DNA from: Candolleomyces eurysporus
Lineage: Eukaryota > Basidiomycota > Agaricomycetes > Agaricales > Psathyrellaceae
Direction of reading: 5' to 3'
DNA: 64,000 bases
NCBI GenBank assembly: GCA_027579435.1
Contig: JANBPK010000809.1
Location: 1 to 64,000 of the forward strand
Part shown: positions 24,166-36,677 of the stretch, in pieces
Layout: the number at the start of each line of letters is the position of its first letter
Numbering within the stretch: the stretch's first letter is position 1
Program-made: the position numbers and the translations under genes
The notes under the pieces: generated by a model
Told to the model about the DNA's origin: nothing
The model's database searches: none
Seen by the model: only the letters and a program-made list of their open reading frames with translations

Positions 24166-24412
24166 TTCCTCTGCTGTATAGTTCAATTACATTGCTAGAC
24201 TACCGTAACAAGTTGTGCTTGGCGAATCAGAGAGTTGCTGTATTAGCTGTTAGCGTGGGAATATCCACAGCTACCAATAATAGTCCTGCCAATTGGTTCA
24301 ATTGGCTCGTATCTGTGCTGTTCTTCTCCAACTCTCCCAGCTGGCATCCTTATCCTGGGGCATAGACTTATTAAACTCAAATACACCCGTGTAGACCTCT
24401 GCGTCGCGTACC

Positions 24413-27221
24413 ATGGACAAAACAAAGTCTAGACTCGCCCAATTTTTCGACAACGAAGAGGAAGAACCGTCCCCCTTCCCAGTGCGACGCACAGAGTTTA
24501 CTTCTTGTGCTCAAGCAGACTTACCAACAAATTTCCCTATAAATTAGCAAAAGAACCTTGACGATGCCAAGTTGTCTCAATATACATCCGGCATCGTACG
24601 CAAAACACGGAGAGAGAAGGAGCAAGAGGCTGCAGAGGTGAAGCGCAAGGAGGAAGAAGAGAGCGCTGCGAAGGCCTATGCAGAGTTCCTGGAGACATTT
24701 GAAGGGAAGGACACTGGGAGGAGAAGCGGGGGTAATTTTGTTCGAGCAGACACGAAGACTGCGTACGTGCCTGCCGGCCAGACTCCTCAGGCCCAGCAAC
24801 CATCTGCGAATGTGTTCCGGAGGGTACGTGTTCGTGGCCCCCGGCCCCCCCTTTAAAACAATTTGCTCAATGCCATGGCATTCTACAGTCTCCTTCACCA
24901 CCCGGTAATGTGCCTAAACCCAAGGGAAAGAGGGCCATGGATTCGTTTTTGGAAGAACTGAAGCGGTATGGGTTATATCCACCTTTCCTTTTAACGTCTT
25001 GTAATGGTCATATTCTTGCAGAGACCAGGCCGAGAGAGAAGCCAAATATGCTGGACGAGGTGCGCTTGTTTCATTGGGTTGAAACGAAGAAACAAAGCTT
25101 GACCTGAAGCATAGGGCACGGACGGTCGGTAACCGCAATGGCAGCCTATGAAGGCCAAAGCGGTAGCAAGGATAGAGGGGATCCCCAGGTATATAGTCTT
25201 CCAACTCTGAGCTTGTTTCCGTATTCACGATTCCACGTAGACGACCAATCTTTTTGTGGCCAATCTTCCGCCGCACGTCACCGAGAGTTCACTTGGCACC
25301 TTCTTCGCAAGAGTTGGACCTGTTGGATCGGTACGTTCATACCACTCCGTAGCATCACCCACCTAACCATATTGTACAGGTGAAAATCATGTGGCCCCGT
25401 GGAGATGCCTCCAGTGGTCCTGGGGCTGATATGACCCAAAGTCGCAAAGTAAAAAGCTCAGGATTGAGCGGATTTGTGTCATACATGAACCGACACGATG
25501 CGGAAGAGGCTTTGCGCGAATTCGATGGTTTTGAATGGGGTAGTTGCGTTCTCCGTGTAGGTTGGAGCAAAGCCGTCCCAATAGCGCCTAAACCGCTGTA
25601 TCGTACGTGACGAGTTCTCAAAAGGGCCATTTTTGACTGACTGACGCTGGTTTCAGAATCGGGTTCTTCCCGAAATCGACGAAGTCGGAGTCCAAGTCGT
25701 AGCCGCTCGAGAGAGAGACGCCGCTCCCGTTCCCGTTCTCGCGAGAATAGGCATCGGTCTCGATATTCTCGCAGTCGCTCTCGGGATAGAGATTATTCGC
25801 GCTCTCCACGACAAGGAAGATCGTACCATAAATCCCGATACCATGATTCCTCCCGCAGTCGATCGCCACGAAGACGTTCTGAGAGCCCCCACCGCAAATC
25901 ACTTGATGAGGACGATGTCACCGATACGTTCATCAGGGCCGTAGCCGCTGAAGTCAAGGGCCATGGCTCTGAATATGGAAAGATGCTCAAGGAGCGGGAG
26001 AAGAACAATCCCAGGTACAAGTTCATGCTGCAACGCGATGTAAGTTGGATTGACTTGTCCCAAGCCTTTTCTGACGCGATTCGTATAGCACCGTCGCCAC
26101 GCTTTCTATCGAGGCCTTCTTGAATCTGAAGCTTTTAACAATCCTGAATTCGACGATGAGGTAGGGTTTTTACTTCATCTAAACAAATCAGCCACGCTCA
26201 TGATTTACATCCAGGGCTACAACTCTGTCTACTCAACTGATTCTGGAGAAGAGTCGGAAAGGGAGCGCACGAAGAAAAATACGCTGGGGAAATCGGCGCG
26301 AAAGCGATTTGAAGCTATGCTCCGATCCCTTTCAGGAAAATGCGGCGAGATTGGTCGCTGCATGGCGTTCAGCCTCGACCACGGTGAAGCAGCCCATGAG
26401 GTAAAAGACTCACATACTTGCCTTGCGTATTTCCATATATCTGAGCTNCTTNTCTTTTTTTTTTTTAACAACAATAGGTTGCGGACATCATCGTGGCATC
26501 CCTGCTGGTCGACAGCACCCCTGTACCGCGCAAAGTCGCCCGCTTGCACCTAATCTGCGACATCCTGCAAAACTCTGCCGCACCCGGCGTGCCGAGTGCA
26601 TGGAAGTTCCGGATAGAGTTCCAAGGCAGACTCGGGGTCGTATTCGATCACTTGGCCAACATCTACCACTCCTTCCCGGGTCGTATTACGGCTGATATGT
26701 TCAAAAAGCAGATCACGACGGTCATCGACCTCTGGGAGAATTGGTGTGTCTTTCCGAACGACTTCACGGCAGAGCTGCGTGCGAGGCTGGAAGGGAATGT
26801 GATTATGGGTGAAGAGAAACCGCAAGCTACCGAGGCTCCTGCGACGGCCGAAATCCAACCGCTCCCGTCGAAATTCAAAACGAGCGGCTTCCAGCCTGCG
26901 ACGAAACCTGTCGAGTCCGTGTCCGTGTCCGCCGAGGATGATGGAGAGCCTATGGATGTCAGCAGCGACGAAGACGACGACAGCGGCGATTTGGACGGAA
27001 ACCCAGTGGATGACGTTGATGGGGCACCGGTTGAGGATGTCGATGGTGTGCCTGTAGACGACTTTGACGGTATTCCCGTGGACGAAGTGGACGGGGAGCC
27101 CATGGGTGACAACCTCGATGGCGAACCTGTCGACGATATGGATGGAGAGCCGGTTGCAGACGACGATGTCGACGGGCAACCCTTGGACGATGATGATGAT
27201 TTGGACGGCATCCCTGTATAG
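24413..27221 (+). CDS. SR140: U2 snRNP-associated SR140 (RRM + SURP + CID)
   Basis: The start ATG at 24413 gives MDKTKSRLAQFFDNEEEEP, followed by a 66-base intron and a Lys/Glu-rich helical region. An RRM spans about TTNLFVANLPPHVTERSLGT to FEWGSCVLRVGWSKAVP. An Arg/Ser-rich segment (RSRSPSRSRSRERRRSRSRS) follows. Next are a SURP-like region (NNPRYKFMLQRDHRRHAFYR) and a CID-type helical domain (VADIIVASLLVDSTPVPRKV, ARLHLICDILQNS). This order is that of U2SURP/SR140, a spliceosomal factor of the 17S U2 snRNP. The C-terminus is unusual: an acidic tandem repeat of the pattern DGxPVDD that runs to the stop at 27219-27221. Confidence 0.9.
26994..27218 (+). repeat. Acidic coding tandem repeat at the C-terminus of SR140
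   Basis: About nine degenerate units of roughly 7 to 10 residues with a core DG(x)P(V/M/L)(D/E/A/G) alternate with aspartate-rich spacers. The repeat is imperfect at DNA level, so it is an old expansion. Confidence 0.75.
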
Positions 27222-27382
27222 TTGTCTCATGTTTAGGACTACATACTTGCTTTGATTTCAATTTGATCTTTCTTTCTCTATCAAGTGTAAATCTCCTCCA
27301 TTGAACAGATGACAGCAACTAGATTGTAGTATCGATAGCAAATTATAGCCCTAACCCTGAAATCCGAGAAAGACCAATGACA

Positions 27383-30300
27383 TTAATTCCAATCGCTGCT
27401 GGGAGTACCCCAACTGTTGTTGTTACTGTCGTTGTTGTCGTTGCCACCCCAGTTATTGTTGTTGTTGTCGTCGTTGGTAGCACCCCAGCTGCTGCTGTCG
27501 TTGTTGCTCTCGTTGGTGTTGTCGTTGTTGGAGGGACCCCAATTCCTGTTGTTGTTGCTGTTATTACTGTTGTTGTTCTGGCGGCGGGGACGACCAGGGC
27601 TGGCAACCAACTTGAGGATGGCGTCCTTCGCATTCGTAATTTCAGATTCGGAACCTAGCCAAAGTAATTAAAACGAAAGCAAACGACAAACGAGATACCA
27701 CAAACGTACCGATGACGACAATCGTGTTATTTTCGCGACTGACAGTAATGTCAGCGCCGGTCTCAGCGCGCAGACGAGCGACGTTGGCACCCTTGGTCCC
27801 CACAATGCGAGGGAAAGAAGATCGGTCAACAAGAGTGAGGAACCCAACGTGGGTCATCTTCTCAGCGTTTTGGATGGCATCGTTGATCAGCTTCTCCGCC
27901 TTCTCAAGCGCGGCTTCATCGCGGCCCTTCAAGGTCCAAACAGAGTCGCCCTCTTCGGGATCCTGGTAGTTTTCAACGACCTGCCATTCGTAAGCGGACT
28001 CCTCAGGCGATTCCTCCTCGTCGTCGATGCGAGCCGAGGGTGCGGGTCCTTTCGACTCGGGTCTGGTGGGGATGGAAGACTTTTGGGGCTGAACCGACTG
28101 CTCGACTTGGACACCATGGCCCCTCAAAGTACGGAAGAAGTTGCCTTGCTGAGTGATAGGCTGGTGGTACTTCAACGGAACATTGATATCCTTGGTGATC
28201 CCTTCAGGCATGGGGGGCTTGATGCGAGACTAACCATCACAAGAATCAGTATAAAACACGTTCAAGAAAAAATAATTGACCAACCTTGAGGTCTTCAGCA
28301 GCCGCCTCGACGTTGGAGCGAGAGCCAGTGATCTTGACGATATTAGCAGGGTCAGATTCAGACAAGGCATCACCGTTCTCGGGCTGGCCAACTTGTCCGT
28401 AAGAACGAGAACCAGGGAATTGAATCTGAACTTTATGTTTGCCCTGCAGCTCGTTCAGAGTCTGACCACCACGGCCGATGAGGGCACGATGCTGTTCAGC
28501 CGGAATATCGACGCCGATGATGACACGGTCACGAAGTTCAGCAGCGATCTTCTCCAACTCTGCCTTCAGTTTAGCCACAAGCTTAGGGTCTCCGCGAAGA
28601 CGGACTTCGTCTCCAGTTTCACCTTGGCGAGGGCTAGGAGCACTTCAGCATCCCGAATAATCTGACGACTCGCAAGGAATACACTTACAACCGAATCAAG
28701 CCGGCCTGCACCTTGGAATCCGAGGGTCCGTCGCAACGAGCAATCAAATCCTTCAAGCCCTGTCCGCCAGCACCAATGATTGAACGATGGTACCTGTTCT
28801 CGATGATGACAGAGTCAGTGGACTCTTCCGGAACTTGGTCAGCGATCGCCAGGATAGCAGCCTTGGCCTCAGCAATGTTCTTCTTGGTACCCCGAACAGT
28901 AATGTTGCTGGTAGCGCCGCCGTCCTTGTCGAGGTCAATGAAAGTGTCCGTGTTGTCCTTGATCTCATTGATGGTAGCGCCACCGCGTCCAACGATGCGA
29001 GGGATGCACCGCGTGGGCACACTGAACGTGATGGTATTGTTGTTCTCCTTCTCAAACTCGAGAGCTTCAAGCAACTCCGACTTGGCACCAGCAACACCCT
29101 TCCTGCCACCCTTGACAAGCACCTCGTCGGCCTTCAATGGTTCCCGGGTCTTAGTCTCATACGAGTCCGAGGAGCCGTGTCGGGGGAAGTTGATCTTGAC
29201 ACCGTACTTGTCCTCCAATCTGATGGCGTATTTGCCCTTTTCACCGATGAGAGAGGCGTGGAACTGAGCAGGAATCTTCAAGGTCTCCGAGGTTTCATCC
29301 GCCTACGCAAAAATCGAATTAGATATCTAGACCCCTGAGATGTGATACATAGATACTCACCATCCGCTCGACCTGAGCGAGAATGCGCTTCTTGGCCTCG
29401 TCGGCATTCTCCTTACGACCAGTAATCTTAAAAGAATAAAATCAGTTGCAAGAAGAAGGAAAAATGCAGAAAATGATCATACCTTGACCTTGGACTTGGC
29501 ATGAGTCACCACCTTCTTTTTCTTGCCGACAACAACGTCCTTCTCCTTCTCCTTGTCGTCCGACTCGTCAGAGACATCGACTCGAACATCCAGTTGGTCG
29601 CGGAGCTTGTGAACACCAGCACCTTGAGAACCAACAATGCGGCCAACATATTCCCTGTCGATTTCGAATTCGATGGACTAATAATGGTCGTCAACAAGCA
29701 TTAAACTAGGTGATCGCAAGGTCACTCACATAACTCCTCGCAATCTCGTCAGCCTTGGAGTCCTCGACGAGCTTGACGATGTCCTTAGCCACGCGATCGA
29801 CATCGGTACGAAGGCCACGGACGAGGATGACATCTTCAGAAGATTCACCAGCCTCGGCGCCAAACTTGAGGGACAAGGTATTGTCGCCACCAGTGATGCT
29901 AGCCAACCATGAGACCACAGCCAAACAAAACCTGAACGAGCGACTTACGTATCGAGAGCACCGAGGACGGTATCATGCCAACGTTTTTCGACAGTGACCA
30001 ATTCCGTCTTGACATCAGCAGCAGCCTTGGCCATCTTCTGCAATTCCTTCTCAACAATATCAAGTTGCTTCTTCTTCTCGCCCGGAACGAAAGAAGCACC
30101 GGGGGCGAAGGGGTCGTAGACCAACAACACGTCCGAAGATTCCAGAGCCTCAGCAGGGAAGTAAACAGAGACCTTGTTAGTCCCATGGAACCCGCTCAGT
30201 CTGGCATCCACCGTTAGCTACAGCCTGGAAAGAATAAAACCAAAAATCACTCACTTCTCCGCATTCTTGCCCTGGACGACCTTGTGCAATTGCCAACCGA

Positions 30301-31902
30301 TGGTTACTGTTCTAGTAGCGCCGATGAGTTTTCCAATGAGTTCCGACAAACGCTTGACAATCACGTCCGTGTTCGATTTATCGCCAACGAGGTCAATCGA
30401 CAAAGGGCCTTTGGAAGCGGTCAAGGGGGGTAGGTAAACCTCGACATCTTCTTTCTCGGCCTTCAAAGTGCTGAGATAGTCGATGGTCTGGATGTAGACA
30501 ACAAGTTCCTTGGACACTTTGAGAGGGCCGGGCAAGGGGAATTCATGAATGTACTGGGAATTAGCTTGCTCCATGACAGCCGAAAGACCATTGGGAAGGT
30601 CCGCAGCCAGACCCCAGACCGTGAGTTCGTCGCTGGCATCCTCGTAAGGTGGGACAGTGATTGTGCATTTGCTCTTGGTCATGATCTCTTCGGACGCCTT
30701 GCCAGTAAGGAGACGATGCTGGCGCTTAGACAGTGACATTTTGATCTGGTTGAGATTGGTCTCGAAATGTTCGATTGTAGCCTTGATTGCGTCGACAACG
30801 CGTCCAACGGCCTCGCGGTCACCAGTGGCAGTAATCTCCCGAGCCGGAGCGTTCAACGACAAGTTAATGTCGGTGCTCTGAGCGGCATTCAAGTAAGCGT
30901 TTCGACGAGCGACCACGAACGGAAGGATATGAGCTGGAATGTCGCGGACACGCCTGGTAGAGCTGGAAGTCCTGGAAGCGATAATTTCCTTAAGCATGGC
31001 CTGTGCTTCGTATGCCAAAGGTTGGGGACCAACGAGCGTCACGGGGACGGTGGGCTCGTCCTCTTCGTCATCGACAGCGGGACTGACCCCGCCGGACGCA
31101 TCGCCATTAGCATGTCCATTGCCGGTGGGAGCCAAGGTGTCCTTCTTGGGAATGTCAACCCTAACGCTGGTTTGATCCCTAATGTGCTTGAGGGTTGCAC
31201 CTAATGCCAGGACACGAGGATGAGTCGAGGAACAGGCGAGATGATGGCGAACAATTACCCTTGGGTCCAATGATGGAGCCGATCGTGGAAGCCGGGGCAT
31301 TCAGAACGAGGGTGATCTGATGAAGCGTGTTGTAGATGCATGTCCCGGAATAATCAGAAACTGGTAAAAACGTACGACAGGACTGAGCAAGGCCAGGAGG
31401 CTTCGCTTAGCTTTGTCCAATTCCTTCTGGGATTCAGCCTTGATGTGGAATGTCGTCTGCTTCTGGTTGGCGGAAGCTTCGATCTTGACCTTGTACTTTG
31501 CCATAACCAGTTTCATGACCTCGCCGAGCGTAGAAGCTCTGCCATCCTTGCCTACGTTGGAGAGATCCAGAGCCGAGAGGGTAAACGAATCAACAAAGAC
31601 GGGGGCTTTGGCAACGCTGGGCTTGATCCTTGGACCTGCAGCGGACCCCCACGCAGGAGCGACAGCGGGGGGGTGCGGCGGAGGTGGTCGAGCTCAGGGA
31701 CGGGAACGCGGTCTCCGAATTCGTGTCAACCGGCTGGGGCTTTGCCTTTGCCTGCCTTGGTTTTGGAGCAGCATCGTCGATCAGAGTGGGGAAAGGATCG
31801 GGGGCGCCTTCCAACTCATGTCGTCGCTGCGAGGTCTGGTGTTAGACACGCAGATGTGTATGTCGAACGGCGTACCTGGAGGTCAGCTGCGTTGAGTGCC
31901 AT
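27383..31902 (-). CDS. SCP160: Vigilin/Scp160-type multi-KH-domain RNA-binding protein
   Basis: The start at 31902 encodes MALNAADLQ, then an intron, then RRHELEGAPDPFPTLIDDAA. At least seven KH domains with the GxxG loop are visible in order: IIGPKG, IVGSQG, LIGEKG, IVGRGG, IIGAGG, LIGRGG and IVGTKG. Several degenerate KH domains without the loop lie between them. The protein of roughly 1,300 residues is split by about ten short introns. Vigilin family members bind mRNA on polysomes and at the ER surface, and affect translation and chromosome ploidy in yeast. The C-terminus carries an Asn-rich, Gly/Trp-containing tail encoded by AAC/AAT triplet runs (for example NNNSNNSNNNRNWGP). The last exon ends in WGTPSSDWN at 27383. 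Confidence 0.9.
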
Positions 31903-32289
31903 GATGGTCTTAAAGATGTCCGGTGTCCGAAAGCGAGAAGCCTTTGACGGTAGAACCTAATGCAACAGAAACCGCAAACGCGACTCCGCTGCCCAAGAAG
32001 AGGATATAACGATGGTAGTGGTGTGTAGAAAAGCTGGAAAAGTGGCCAAGTGGCCAAAGTGCATGGGGCGTGGGACTTTCCAAATGCGAATTGACGTGTC
32101 ACTCGGACAGAAATCCTCGCTTCATGGGCTCTCGGAAGTATATTTTATGTTTCTAATGTCATATCAATTCGTCACTACATCCAGTTTGAAGCCCGCGGAC
32201 GCCCATAGTCGTCCGAGGCCAGTGGAACGACCCCAACGAGGCTGTTGGCGCCGCGCTCGGGTCCGGCACAAGCTCATTCCCTTTCAGTC
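31903..32289. promoter_or_regulatory. Divergent promoter between the vigilin and TMEM19-like genes
   Basis: A 387-base spacer separates the two divergent starts. A short tandem-like aagtggccaagtggccaaagtg lies near 32039-32060. I see no TATA box and no further gene. Confidence 0.4.
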
Positions 32290-33405
32290 ATGTCCGTCGC
32301 CGTCGTCGTTGCAACACTGCTCAGTGTCCATGGATTGAGGAAGGGGTCCTTGTCCCCGAACGGAGCACTCACAGCGTTTGTGGTCGGCTACCTTTCCCTG
32401 GCTGGCGGCACCTACGCATTTGGAGCCACCTTGATTGGCTTCTACCTTGTCGGCAGCCGTGCCACGAAATGTGCGTTATTTTGGTTCAAGCTGGTGCTAT
32501 GTGTCTGACAGGTGTGCAGACGGTAAGAAGCGAAAGGCAAAGCTGGAGGATGGGTATCACGAAGCTGGGTACAGGAACGGCTGGCAAGTGCTGTCCAACA
32601 GTGCTCCTGCCCTGTGTGCGGCTTTCCTATGGAACGCTACCTTTGTACCCTCGAGTATTCAGGCGCGCATTGCGACTTTGTTGGGGTTGAATGTTCCACT
32701 GTTGAGCTTAATTAAAGTCCCGACCAGTCCGAACGGCTGGTGCCCGCTTGACGTTACCATTTCCAATGGGTACAGTCGGCTTTTCGTGTTTGCAGTCCTG
32801 GGGTGCGTGGCGCCGCTTTGTCTTCCCTTCACTTGAATTGAATGTGATTCAGACAATTTTCGTGTTGTTTGGGTGACACCCTGGCATCCGAGCTCGGNAT
32901 TTTGTCCCGATCGCAGCCCAGACTGATTACGACCTTCAAACGCGTCCCCCCCNGGAACCAACGGCGCGATGTCGATTGGGGGTACGCTGGCGTCGGTCTT
33001 CGGCGGTGCGATTGTGGGAGTGATTTTGGGGACTGCTTTCGTACTCGAGAATGGACACTGTTCCCGTGGCGTTCTGGTGGAGACAATTTTCTGGGGCACT
33101 GTTGGGGGAGGGTTCGGCAGTCTGGCGCGTATTTCTCCACCCCTTCTGGATGCGCTCTGTGCTGACGGACCTGCAGCTGGACTCCTTTTTGGGGGCCACG
33201 ATCCAGGAGTCGCGGTACTCCGAGTCGAAGAAAGTGATCACGGAGGACCCAGAGGGGAAGCGGATTGCAGGGCTGAATATTCTGAGCAACAACCAGGTAA
33301 CCAGGGGTGGACTTGTGTGGAAAATGGCTGATGTCTTTGCAGGTGAACCTGGTGTCGAGTGCGGTTTGCAGCGCGCTGATTGGCTGGGCGGCGAGCGTAT
33401 TGTGA
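32290..33405 (+). CDS. TMEM19/DUF92-family integral membrane protein
   Basis: The ATG at 32290 gives [20 protein letters not shown], followed by [20 protein letters not shown], typical of the family's first two membrane segments. After an intron the cytosolic loop reads [20 protein letters not shown]. Later blocks [37 protein letters not shown] and [20 protein letters not shown] are the strongly conserved DUF92 motifs. The C-terminus is another hydrophobic segment ([18 protein letters not shown]). The bacterial relatives may transport or modify lipids; the eukaryotic function is not settled. The N at 32953 is an extra character (deleting it gives PPGTNG), while the N at 32898 stands for a real base. 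Only 116 bases separate its stop from the glycogen synthase start. Confidence 0.85.
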
Positions 33406-33521
33406 TGACGTCATGCGCCCTTGTGGGCAAGGTCCCTCGTTTTCCACGTAAATGTACCGAATTAGCTATAACAATCCATTTCTGCGATAATCTCGTCCAC
33501 TCGCTCTCTCCTCCTGCACCC

Positions 33522-36126
33522 ATGTCCGACGGCAAGCGCGATATCCGCAATCCCATCCTCTTCGAGTCCGCATGGGAGGTCGCCAACAAGGTCGGTGGCA
33601 TCTACACCGTCATCAAGACCAAGGTCCCCGTCACCGTCTCAGAGTTTGGCGACCGCTACTGTCTCATAGGCCCGCTCTCCTACAAGACGGCCCCCATGGA
33701 GGTCGAGGCTGAGGAGCCCTCGGATCCGCACATCGCAGCAACCATCGAGGCCATGCGGTCTCAGGGCGTCAAGATCCTCTTCGGTCGCTGGCTCATCGAG
33801 GGCAATCCCCTCGTCCTCCTCTTCGACACCGGCAGCGTCTACTCAAAACTCGACGAGTGGAAAGCGGACCTCTGGAATCTTGCTGGCATCCCTAGCCCTC
33901 CTAATGATCAGGAGACCAATGAAACCATTATCCTGGGTTATCTGATCGCCTGGTTCTTGGGAGATGTGAGTTTTTCTCCTTCCAACCGTATTCTTCCGCT
34001 TAACCTTCTGCCCTCCACAGTACGTATCACGTCAAGTAACAACCGCGGTCATTGCCCACTTCCACGAGTGGCAGGCCGGTCTCGCAATTCCCCTATGCCG
34101 AAAGCGACATATCGATGTCACCACCGTCTTTACTACTCATGCGACCCTTCTTGGCCGCTACCTCTGTGCTGGCTCCGTCGACTTTTACAACAACCTCCAG
34201 TACTTCGACGTTGACCACGAAGCCGGGAAGCGCGGCATCTACCACAGATACTGCATCGAGCGTTCCGCTGCCCACTGCGCCGATGTCTTCACCACCGTCT
34301 CTCATATCACTGCCTACGAGAGCGAACATTTGCTCAAACGGAAACCCGATGGCGTCTTACCCAATGGGCTTAATGTGGTCAAGTTCCAGGCCATGCACGA
34401 ATTTCAGAATCTCCATGCCCAGAGCAAAGCCAAAATCAACGAGTTCATTCGCGGCCACTTTTATGGATACTGCGACTTCGATTTGGACAACACCCTCTAC
34501 GTGCGTGTATTTTGCCATTGCACGATAGCCCTTGTCTGACTCTTGTCTGTTAGATGTTCACGGCCGGACGGTATGAATACCGCAACAAGGGCGTCGATAT
34601 GTTCATTGAATCGCTTGCACGTTCGTAGTTCGGAGTATACTCGGTCTTCAATATTTCTAACTTTACCTTGTTGCAGGTCTTAATTACCGTTTACAGAAGG
34701 CCGGATCGTCAGTCACCGTCGTCGCGTTCATTATCATGCCTGCCGCCACACACTCGTACACGGTCGAAGCTCTCAAGGGCCAAGCCGTGACCAAACAGCT
34801 TCGGGATACTGTTACTGAAATCCAGAACCGTATTGGAGCTAGATTGTTCGACCACGCGTCTCGCTTCCATGGGTAAGAAATCCATTCCATTTTGACATTT
34901 CTTTCCGATATCTAACGAAAAATGGTGACTTCAGGGATGCAAAGGCCATTCCGACTTCCGACGAACTGCTCTCGGAAGAAGACAAGGTCTTGCTGAAACG
35001 CCGGATTTTCGCCTTGAAACGGAATTCCTTGCCACCTGTTGTAACCCACAACATGCAAGACGATCCCAATGACCCGATTTTGAATCAAATCCGTCGCGTC
35101 AAGTTGTTCAACAACACGCACGATCGCGTGAAGATCGTCTTCCATCCGGACTTTTTGAACAGCAATAACCCCATATTGGGACTGGACTATGAAGAATTCG
35201 TGCGAGGGTGCCATCTTGGTGTGTTCCCGAGTTATTACGAGCCATGGGGCTACACGCCAGCGGAGTGTACAGTGGTAAGTTCTAGTCCCTCTTTCCTTAC
35301 AGATCGCGTTGATATGATTGGCTAATCCAAACATAGATGGGCGTTCCGTCGATAACCACCAACCTTTCCGGTTTTGGCTGTTTCATGCAAGACCTCATCG
35401 AGAGACCTGAGGAAGAAGGGTGCTATATCGTTGATCGTCGCATGCAATCGGTTGAAGATTCTGCCAACGAGCTGTCCACCCATTTGTTCGAATTCACACA
35501 AAAGTCCCGTCGACAAAGAATCAACCAGCGTAACCGGGTCGAGCGTCTCAGTCCTTTGCTGGACTGGAAGAATCTTGGAATCGAGTACAGCAAGGCTCGG
35601 CAGTTGGCGCTTAGGCGGGCGTATCCCGACGCGTTCTCCGGTGAAGAGGACCTTGATACCTTTGCTGAAAATGACTACTTCGGTGGTGGAGTCGAGCGCA
35701 TGAAGTCGACTAACAGTATGCCTGCGAGCCCACGCTTGAAGGGATACGCGACACCGGGAGATATTGGCACCCTTACTGAAGATGTGAGCTGTTTAGATTT
35801 CGCTCAATGTGACAAAGCTAATTCGATCCGCGATTAGATGCAATCTCTTAACACTGCAGACTACCGTGGTGGATTTAACTGGACTGACCACGTTGACGAG
35901 GAAGATTCGTACCCCTTGTGAGTATTTTAATAGCTAATTCTTGCAACTGTGATTGACATTGGCTCCTAGCCCTCTGGTCATGAAAGTGCGATCCCGTTCT
36001 GGCTCTGTGATTAGTGGAGCCAGCACACCTGGAGGTGGCGCCTTCAGAAGCCTGAGCGAAGGTGACTTGAAGAAGGCCGACGCCGCTCTCAGCCAGGTCA
36101 ACGGTGATGCTGCTGCTGATGAGTAG
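33522..36126 (+). CDS. GSY1: Glycogen synthase (GT3)
   Basis: The protein of about 730 residues starts [20 protein letters not shown] at 33522 and ends at 36124-36126. Fungal/animal glycogen synthase motifs are continuous: [18 protein letters not shown] (the KVGG UDP-glucose loop), [46 protein letters not shown] and [20 protein letters not shown] with the catalytic glutamates. The Arg-rich cluster [20 protein letters not shown] matches the glucose-6-phosphate-binding regulatory site. The C-terminal Ser-rich tail ([17 protein letters not shown]) is the usual place of inhibitory phosphorylation. It elongates alpha-1,4-glucan in the cytosol from UDP-glucose. About seven short introns interrupt the gene. 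Confidence 0.95.
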
Positions 36127-36677
36127 TGGTTTGCCTGTGGCTTCTTTCGTCAACGGTTGGCCAACGACAAATTCATTTTTTGGTTTGCTCAAGTCATTGG
36201 AACTAGTACCCCCCAAACATCCATACCTTTGTCAGCAACAAACCCGTTTCCTTTTCTTCAAAATTTTGATCTAATTGTTATCCAATATTCTTTCTGTGTA
36301 CGCTTTCACTGTTTCTAGCCTTCAAGCCCCTTCCTTAAGCTTCTCCTCGCTGTCCCTTCACTGTCACTGTGGAAATCACCCAACCCTGTCTTTTCTCGTG
36401 TTTGTCAAGCGTGAACGTGTACTATACTACCTTCTTGCCCAGCGTCTCGTGTTTACTTGCCCTATGATACGAAATGCGCAATTCTCTACCATGTATGTAG
36501 ATCCTAGATTTGTGACCAGTCCTTGTTTGATGACAATCAATAGACGTTCTTTGCCTGTTTTGTTACACGAGCGAGCGCATCAAGTTTCAGCAGCTTCCGA
36601 TGGTAAAACGTAGTCTTATTGCTAAAACGAATGATGGAAGCTACACATGGTAAGCGAAGGGGCGAGCGAGCACCAAC
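36127..36677. other. Intergenic between converging genes
   Basis: 550 bases between the 3' ends of glycogen synthase (+) and the Cdc1/Ted1-like gene (-). The sequence is T/C-rich, like 3' untranslated sequence. No gene or structured element is seen. Confidence 0.5.

Noticed and set aside
27349..27359. ccctaaccct resembling a telomere repeat
   Set aside because: Less than two units, inside the 3' region of a gene; chance match.
27377..27658. Very hydrophobic Val-rich frame on the plus strand
   Set aside because: It is the antisense reading of the Asn-rich triplet tail of the vigilin gene (GTT runs read as Val), not a membrane protein.
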